Source: Phenylobacterium sp. J367 (GTDB lineage: Bacteria; Pseudomonadota; Alphaproteobacteria; Caulobacterales; Caulobacteraceae). Taken from it: a DNA stretch of 64,000 nt. Numbering within the stretch: the first letter of the stretch is position 1; each line of letters opens with the position of its first letter. The notes under the pieces were generated by a model. It made no database searches. It was not told where the DNA came from and saw only the letters and a program-made list of their open reading frames with translations. The stretch lies in NCBI RefSeq assembly GCF_024699985.1, contig NZ_JAJONA010000001.1:3788501-3852500 (forward strand), in the 5' to 3' direction. This document shows positions 59,665 through 64,000 of this stretch, piece by piece. A program made the position numbers and the translations under genes.

Positions 59665-59864
59665 CGCCCCGCGTTCATCCAGCGGAACAGCGGCAGCAGC
59701 GGGACGCCCCAGAGCACGCCCGCCACCACATAGTAGGCGAGCTGGGCCGCCCAGTGCCGCGGCACAAACTCGCCCACCGTCACCACCAGGACGGCGTAGG
59801 CGACGATGAAGGCGAGCATGGCCACCAGGCCGATCAGCTTGCGGACGCGGGCGCTTTCGAGCAT
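59661..59864 (-). CDS. DUF2842 family membrane protein
   Basis: A 67-residue protein with two membrane helices: VRKLIGLVAMLAFIVAYAVLVVTV and LAYYVVAGVLWGVPLLPLFRWM. The RKLIG start and the ending PLLPLFRWM match the alphaproteobacterial DUF2842 family. Function unknown. Convergent with the TonB-C-like gene, overlapping by four bases. Confidence 0.88.
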   Translation of the reverse strand: MLESARVRKLIGLVAMLAFIVAYAVLVVTVGEFVPRHWAAQLAYYVVAGVLWGVPLLPLFRWMNAGR

Positions 59865-59960
59865 GGGCGCGTCTTATCGGGCCCAAGCCGTGGACGGAAC
59901 CTCCGTTTCCGGGTAGGGCCGCGCCCAAGTTCAGCCTGAAAGCGGCGCGATTTCCGCTCC

Positions 59961-60992
59961 ATGACCTCATTCCTGCGTTCCGACCGGTCCCAAGCCGTCG
60001 CAATCTGGCTCCTCGTCGTGGCCGCCTTCGTGCTGGCCATGATCGTTGTGGGCGGCGCCACGCGGCTGACCGATTCCGGCCTTTCGATCACCGAATGGCG
60101 GCCGGTCACCGGCGCGATCCCGCCGCTCTCCGACGCCGACTGGGCGCGCGAGTTCGCGGAATACCGGCAGATCCCGCAGTACCAGCAGGTGAACCAGGGC
60201 ATGAGCCTGGCCGCCTTCAAGACCATCTACTGGTGGGAGTGGTCGCACCGGCTGCTGGGCCGGGTGGTCGGCCTAGTGTTCTTCATCCCCTTCGTGGTCT
60301 TCGCCATCCGCCGGCAGATCCCGAGCCGGCTCTATGTGCGCCTGGGCGTCATCTTCCTGCTGGGCGGCCTGCAGGGCGCGATCGGCTGGTGGATGGTGGC
60401 GAGCGGCCTTTCCGAGCGGGTGTCGGTGGCGCCCGAGCGGTTGATGGTCCACCTGGGCCTGGCCTTCGCCTTGCTGGGGGCGCTCGTCTGGACCGCGCTC
60501 GACGCCTGGGCGGGCTGGGCCCGGCAGACGCTCCCCAGTCCCTGGGGGCGCGGCGCGCTGCTCCTGACCGGGCTGATCTTCGTCCAGATCCTCCTGGGGG
60601 CGCTCGTCGCCGGCAACGACGCGGGCCTGGTCTACAACGACTTCCCGCTGTTCGCCGGCCGTCTGTGGCCCGACGACTATCTGGGCGCCGGCCTCTGGGG
60701 CACCCTGGCGCACAGCCAGGGCGCGGTGCAGGCCCATCACCGGATCTTCGCCTATGTGCTCACCGTCGTCGCCGTGGTCATGGGCTGGCGGGCCTGGCGG
60801 TCGAGCTATCTCGCGCCCGACTCCCGGCTGCTGGCGGCGGGCGTCGCCGCCGCCGTGGTCCTGCAGGCCCTGCTGGGCGTCGCCACCCTGATGGCCCGCG
60901 TGCCGATCTCGCTCGGGATCGCCCACCAGCTCCTGGCCGCGCTGACGCTCGGCCTCTCGGTGGCCTTCGCCTGGCGCGTGCGGCGCATTTAG
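59961..60992 (+). CDS. ctaA: heme A synthase (COX15/CtaA)
   Basis: Converts heme O to heme A for cytochrome aa3 oxidase. 343 residues with eight predicted helices. Starts [38 protein letters not shown]; other signatures: [19 protein letters not shown] (heme-binding His), [45 protein letters not shown] and [14 protein letters not shown]. The His ligands in WSHR, VHL, HHR and AHQ are all present. Stands alone. Confidence 0.96.
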   Translation: MTSFLRSDRSQAVAIWLLVVAAFVLAMIVVGGATRLTDSGLSITEWRPVTGAIPPLSDADWAREFAEYRQIPQYQQVNQGMSLAAFKTIYWWEWSHRLLGRVVGLVFFIPFVVFAIRRQIPSRLYVRLGVIFLLGGLQGAIGWWMVASGLSERVSVAPERLMVHLGLAFALLGALVWTALDAWAGWARQTLPSPWGRGALLLTGLIFVQILLGALVAGNDAGLVYNDFPLFAGRLWPDDYLGAGLWGTLAHSQGAVQAHHRIFAYVLTVVAVVMGWRAWRSSYLAPDSRLLAAGVAAAVVLQALLGVATLMARVPISLGIAHQLLAALTLGLSVAFAWRVRRI

Positions 60993-61068
60993 CGCGGTAT
61001 CATTTTACCGCATCACACAACTCTCTGTTTCTATTGCAGTTTTCCGTGTCGCGCCGATTCTTGGGGTG

Positions 61069-61097
61069 TTGACTTTGCGGGCCTTCGCCTGCATATG
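61069..61097 (+). promoter_or_regulatory. possible promoter of rplM-rpsI
   Basis: TTGACT at 61069-61074 and CATATG at 61092-61097 with 17 bases between, 58 bases before the rplM start. The -10 is a weak match. This is the most AT-rich part of the region (60993-61090), fitting a ribosomal-protein promoter. Confidence 0.4.
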
Positions 61098-61155
61098 CCG
61101 CGCCTCACGTCGGGGCGCGCCCCGCGCTAACTGACTTACGACGGATCGCACCCTC

Positions 61156-61632
61156 ATGCTGAAGAGCACCACGGCTTCGCTGAAGCCGGCCGAGGTCGAG
61201 AAGAAGTGGATCGTGATCGACGCCCAGGACGCCGTGGTCGGCCGCCTGGCTTCGTTCATCGCCATGCGTCTTCGCGGCAAGCATCGGCCCGACTACACCC
61301 CGCACGTCGACTGCGGCGACTATGTCGTCGTCATCAACGCGGACAAGGTGAAGTACACCGGCAAGAAGCTCACCGATAAGATCTTCTACTGGCACACCGG
61401 CCACCCGGGCGGCGTGAAGCAGCGCACCGCCGGCCAGATCCTCGGCGGCAAGTACCCCGAGCGCGTGCTGGAGAAGGCCGTGGAGCGCATGCTCCCGAAG
61501 GAAAGCCCGCTGGCCCGCAAGCAGATGACGCACCTGCGCATCTACAACACCGGCGAGCACCCGCACGAAGCCCAGAACCCCGAGACCATCGCGTTCGCCG
61601 ACCTGAACGCCAAGAACGTGCGGAGCGCGTAA
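61156..61632 (+). CDS. rplM: 50S ribosomal protein L13
   Basis: 158 residues: [50 protein letters not shown] in outline (about 15-65), [12 protein letters not shown], and [33 protein letters not shown]. Standard L13 throughout. Its TAA overlaps the rpsI ATG (TAATG). Long AT-rich leader upstream. Confidence 0.98.
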   Translation: MLKSTTASLKPAEVEKKWIVIDAQDAVVGRLASFIAMRLRGKHRPDYTPHVDCGDYVVVINADKVKYTGKKLTDKIFYWHTGHPGGVKQRTAGQILGGKYPERVLEKAVERMLPKESPLARKQMTHLRIYNTGEHPHEAQNPETIAFADLNAKNVRSA

Positions 61633-62123
61633 TGAGCGAAACCAACACGACCGAAGCCACCGGCTTCGACGCCCTGAAGGGCATGGGCACCGCCCAGGCC
61701 GAGGACGCCGTCGTCCGCGAGCCGAAGATCGACGCCCAGGGCCGCGCCTACGCGACCGGCAAGCGGAAGAACGCCATCGCCCGCGTGTGGATCAAGCCCG
61801 GCAAGGGCCAGATCACCATCAACGGCCGCGACCAGGCGATCTACTTCGCCCGCCCGGTGCTGCGCATGATGCTCGCCCAGCCGTTCGAGCTCTCGGACCG
61901 CGCCGGCCAGTTCGACGTGATCTGCACCGTGGAAGGCTCGGGCCTCTCCGGTCAGGCCGGCGCCGTGCGCCACGCGATCTCCAAGGCGCTCACCAACTAC
62001 GAGCCCGGCCTGCGCGCCGTCCTGAAGCCGCATGGCCTGCTGACCCGCGACCCGCGCGTCGTCGAGCGGAAGAAGTACGGCAAGGCCAAGGCCCGCCGCA
62101 GCTTCCAGTTCTCGAAGCGCTAA
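61632..62123 (+). CDS. rpsI: 30S ribosomal protein S9
   Basis: 163 residues. The first ~35 residues ([27 protein letters not shown]) are an alphaproteobacterial extension; the S9 core starts [28 protein letters not shown] and ends [24 protein letters not shown], with the conserved C-terminal Lys-Arg that reaches P-site tRNA. Followed by a strong terminator. Confidence 0.98.
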   Translation: MSETNTTEATGFDALKGMGTAQAEDAVVREPKIDAQGRAYATGKRKNAIARVWIKPGKGQITINGRDQAIYFARPVLRMMLAQPFELSDRAGQFDVICTVEGSGLSGQAGAVRHAISKALTNYEPGLRAVLKPHGLLTRDPRVVERKKYGKAKARRSFQFSKR

Positions 62124-62151
62124 GCCGCGCGCGAGTTCATCGCGTTATCGG

Positions 62152-62189
62152 AAGGGCGCTTCGGGAAACCGGAGCGCCCTTTCTCTTTG
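62152..62189 (+). terminator. Rho-independent terminator of rplM-rpsI
   Basis: Stem AAGGGCGCTTCGG (62152-62164) and CCGGAGCGCCCTT (62169-62181) with a GAAA tetraloop and one G-T pair, followed by TCTCTTTG. Confidence 0.93.
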
Positions 62190-62204
62190 TCCGGAGTCCA
62201 AGCC

Positions 62205-63181
62205 ATGGCCCATACGGTCTTCATCGACGGCGAAGCCGGCACGACCGGCCTGCAGATCCGCCAGCGGCTGGAACGCCGCAGCGACCTCGAGATCGTCTCG
62301 ATCGATCCCGCGCGCCGCAAGGACCCGGACGCCCGCCGCGAGCTGCTGAACGGCGTGGACGCCGTGGTGCTCTGCCTGCCGGACGATGCGGCGGTCGAGG
62401 CGGTGGACATGATCTCCTCCAACGCCGTGCGCGTCGTCGACGCCTCGACGGCCCACCGGGTCGCCCGGTCCTGGACCTACGGCTTCGCCGAGATGGACAG
62501 GGGCCAGCGCGACCAGATCCGGGGCGCGCTCCGCGTCTCCAACCCGGGCTGCTATCCCACCGGCTTCATCGGCCTCGTGCGGCCGCTGGTGGAGGCCGGC
62601 CTGATCCCGGCGGACGCCCCCTGACCGTCAACGCCATCTCCGGCTACTCCGGCGGCGGCAAGGGGCTGATCGCCGAGTTCGAGCAGGCGCCGCCGGCCGG
62701 GACGAACGACGCCTTCCGCACCTACGGCCTGACGCTCGCCCACAAGCACCTCCCGGAGATGCAGCAGCATGCCGGCCTCATCCACCCGCCGCTGTTCGCC
62801 CCGGCCGTCGGCCGGTTCGCCCAGGGGATGCTGGTGGACGTTCCGCTGCAGCTCTGGGCCATGCCCGGCCAGCCGTCGCCCGCCGACCTGCATGTGGCCC
62901 TGGAGGCCGCCTATGCCGGTGAGCGGTTCGTGGAGGTCGCCTCGGGCCCGGAATGCACCGAGCTGCAGAAGGTCCGCGCCGGGGCCGGCGGCTATGTGGC
63001 CGCCCTCGATCCCGAGGCGCTGAACGACACCAACCGTATGCGCCTCTTCGTCTTCGGCTCGGCCGACGGCAGGCAGGCCCGCCTGGTCGCCCAGCTCGAC
63101 AACCTCGGCAAGGGCGCGTCCGGCGCGGCGGTGCAGAACCTCAACCTGATGCTCGGTCTGGACGAGGCGGCCGGCCTCTAA
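62205..63181 (+). CDS. argC: N-acetyl-gamma-glutamyl-phosphate reductase, type II (one frameshift)
   Basis: Third step of arginine synthesis. From ATG 62205 (after GGAG): [22 protein letters not shown] (type [10 protein letters not shown]), [22 protein letters not shown], then the catalytic Cys in [19 protein letters not shown]. The frame stops at 62622; with one more C in the run 62617-62621 it continues [22 protein letters not shown] and [15 protein letters not shown] to give 325 residues. The second half includes [12 protein letters not shown] and [35 protein letters not shown] common site next to rpsI. Confidence 0.94.
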
Positions 63182-63224
63182 GGCGGCGCTTGCAACTTCC
63201 CGGCGGCGGGCCAACCTATCGGGT

Positions 63225-63698
63225 ATGAACCGCCGCCACTTCCTTCTGCTGGGCGCCGTGGCCTGCGCAGCCCCCGGCGCCGCCCTGGCCGCCGACCCCT
63301 ATGCGTCGTCCGCCTACCGCAGGCTCTCCGACGCCGAGTGGAAGAAGCGCCTTTCGCCGGACGCCTACCGGGTGCTCCGCCACGAGGCCACCGAGCGGCC
63401 GGGCTCCAGTCCGCTGAACAAGGAAAAGCGCAAGGGGACCTTCCACTGCGCCGGTTGCGGCCTGGCGCTCTTCAAGAGCGACTTCAAGTTCGAGAGCGGC
63501 ACCGGCTGGCCCAGCTTCTTCCGCGTGATCCCGGGGGCGATCGGCACGAAGGTGGACACCACGCTCGGCATGCGCCGCACCGAGTACCACTGCGCCCAGT
63601 GCCTGGGGCACCAGGGCCACCTGTTCCCCGACGGACCGAAGCCCACGGGCCTGCGCTACTGCAACAACGGCTTGGCGCTTCGGTTCACACCGGCGTAG
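63225..63698 (+). CDS. msrB: exported peptide-methionine (R)-S-oxide reductase
   Basis: Reduces methionine-R-sulfoxide in proteins. 157 residues: a Tat-like leader (MNRRHFLLLGAVACAAPGAALA) indicates a periplasmic enzyme. Then the MsrB domain: FHCAGCGLALFKSDFKFESGTGWPSFF with zinc Cys (CAGC and CAQC), RRTEYHCAQCLGHQGHLFPDGPKPTGLRYCNNGLALRF. The catalytic Cys is the one in RYCNNG; the usual residues there are CxN, matched. The Cys of AVAC could also be a lipobox. Confidence 0.93.
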   Translation: MNRRHFLLLGAVACAAPGAALAADPYASSAYRRLSDAEWKKRLSPDAYRVLRHEATERPGSSPLNKEKRKGTFHCAGCGLALFKSDFKFESGTGWPSFFRVIPGAIGTKVDTTLGMRRTEYHCAQCLGHQGHLFPDGPKPTGLRYCNNGLALRFTPA

Positions 63699-64000
63699 CC
63701 GGCTTCAAGACAAGAAAGACCGGCCCGGGCGCATGCGACCACGCCCGGGCCGGACCCCGCACTCAGGTCTTCGACGCCCTGGGGAGTTGGCGAAGACGGC
63801 GGGGCGGGAGAGGGGGTGTCCGACGGCGACGGAGTCGGCGTGATCCGATCGCCCTCGGTCTCCTGGCGGATCGAGCCCGAACCCGAGACGTCGGTGTTCA
63901 TCCGCTTCGGCTGGGTCAGCAGGGTGATGTCGCCAGAGCCGGAGACCTCGAGGTCGGCCTCTTCGGTCGGGGCGATGGTGGCCTCGCCGGAGCCCGAGAT
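63656..64000 (-). CDS. partial DUF2807-like (GIN-domain) protein, C-terminal part
   Basis: The frame enters the window at its right edge and runs to 63656. It contains repeats typical of the auto-transporter-adhesin-like DUF2807 fold: ISGSGEATIAPTEEADLEVSGSGDITLL and NTDVSGSGSIRQ, then a Pro/Ser/Thr-rich tail (TPTPSPSDTPSPAPPSS). The literal frame overlaps msrB and runs through a strong terminator at 63709-63753, so a frameshift is likely; one base fewer in the G run 63781-63784 would stop it at 63763, just before the terminator. The start lies outside the window. Confidence 0.65.
   Translation of the reverse strand: MSGSGEATIAPTEEADLEVSGSGDITLLTQPKRMNTDVSGSGSIRQETEGDRITPTPSPSDTPSPAPPSSPTPQGVEDLSAGSGPGVVACARAGLSCLEAGYAGVNRSAKPLLQ
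63709..63753 (-). terminator. Rho-independent terminator of the DUF2807-like gene
   Basis: A 12-bp perfect stem, CCGGCCCGGGCG (63720-63731) and CGCCCGGGCCGG (63742-63753), followed on the minus strand by TCTTTCTTGTC. It also lies 21 bases beyond the msrB stop and could serve both genes. Confidence 0.85.

Overview
The window is chromosomal DNA from a high-GC alphaproteobacterium, most likely a member of the Caulobacteraceae (Caulobacter/Phenylobacterium type). The grounds are very high GC with GC-rich third positions, the C4 heme pathway (5-aminolevulinate synthase HemA), the ppx-ppk-hdaA neighbourhood, an isolated motB, MucR- and IHF-family regulators, a DUF2842 protein, the order lptF-lptG-lptD-surA-pdxA-rsmA, and rplM-rpsI followed by a type-II argC. 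The genus is inferred, not proven. No rRNA, CRISPR array, insertion sequence, prophage or plasmid function was seen. This is mostly core genome.

Layout. 1-3.1 kb: a fragment of an unknown gene, a DUF2891 gene with a DUF969/DUF979 transporter pair (probably 5-oxoproline), and a 42-residue microprotein. 3.1-11 kb: an envelope and cofactor operon on the minus strand (lptF, lptG, lptD, surA, pdxA, rsmA), divergent from pepA. 12.7-19 kb: a hybrid histidine kinase, holC, an I78-type lipoprotein, a glycosyltransferase, tRNA-Leu and tig, with two copies of a 105-bp twin-hairpin repeat. 19.3-24 kb: a three-gene 2-oxoacid:ferredoxin oxidoreductase module. 24-33.6 kb: membrane and lipoprotein genes, purM, rnd, ppx, ppk, hdaA and bpt. 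33.7-42 kb: motB, assorted enzymes, hemB and a valine-catabolism operon. 42-50 kb: hemA behind an FNR/FixK-type box, a MucR paralogue, glyA, then nrdR-ribD'-ribE-ribH-nusB-thiL. 50-54 kb: a tandem retropepsin-like protein and the proton-pumping pyrophosphatase. 54-58.7 kb: bamE, a cytochrome bc1 chaperone, DUF177, plsX, fabH, ihfA and a MerR regulator. 58.8-64 kb: tRNA-Pro, a TonB-C-like protein, ctaA, rplM-rpsI, argC, msrB and a partial DUF2807-like gene.

The strongest global signal is technical. At least 16 single-base indels interrupt 14 otherwise intact and mostly essential genes (lptD, nusB, plsX, argC, ribD, motB and others), nearly all in short G/C homopolymers. After correction every one of these genes has a length divisible by three and reads through. 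I annotate them as real genes with probable sequencing or assembly errors, not as pseudogenes.

Of biological interest: the 105-bp twin-hairpin repeat whose CTAG ends supply stop codons to flanking genes; a second, MITE-like inverted-repeat family; a MucR protein lacking three of four zinc ligands; a RibD reduced to its reductase half beside a rib cluster without ribBA; and the ferredoxin-dependent 2-oxoacid module with its own flavin/iron-sulfur adaptor.
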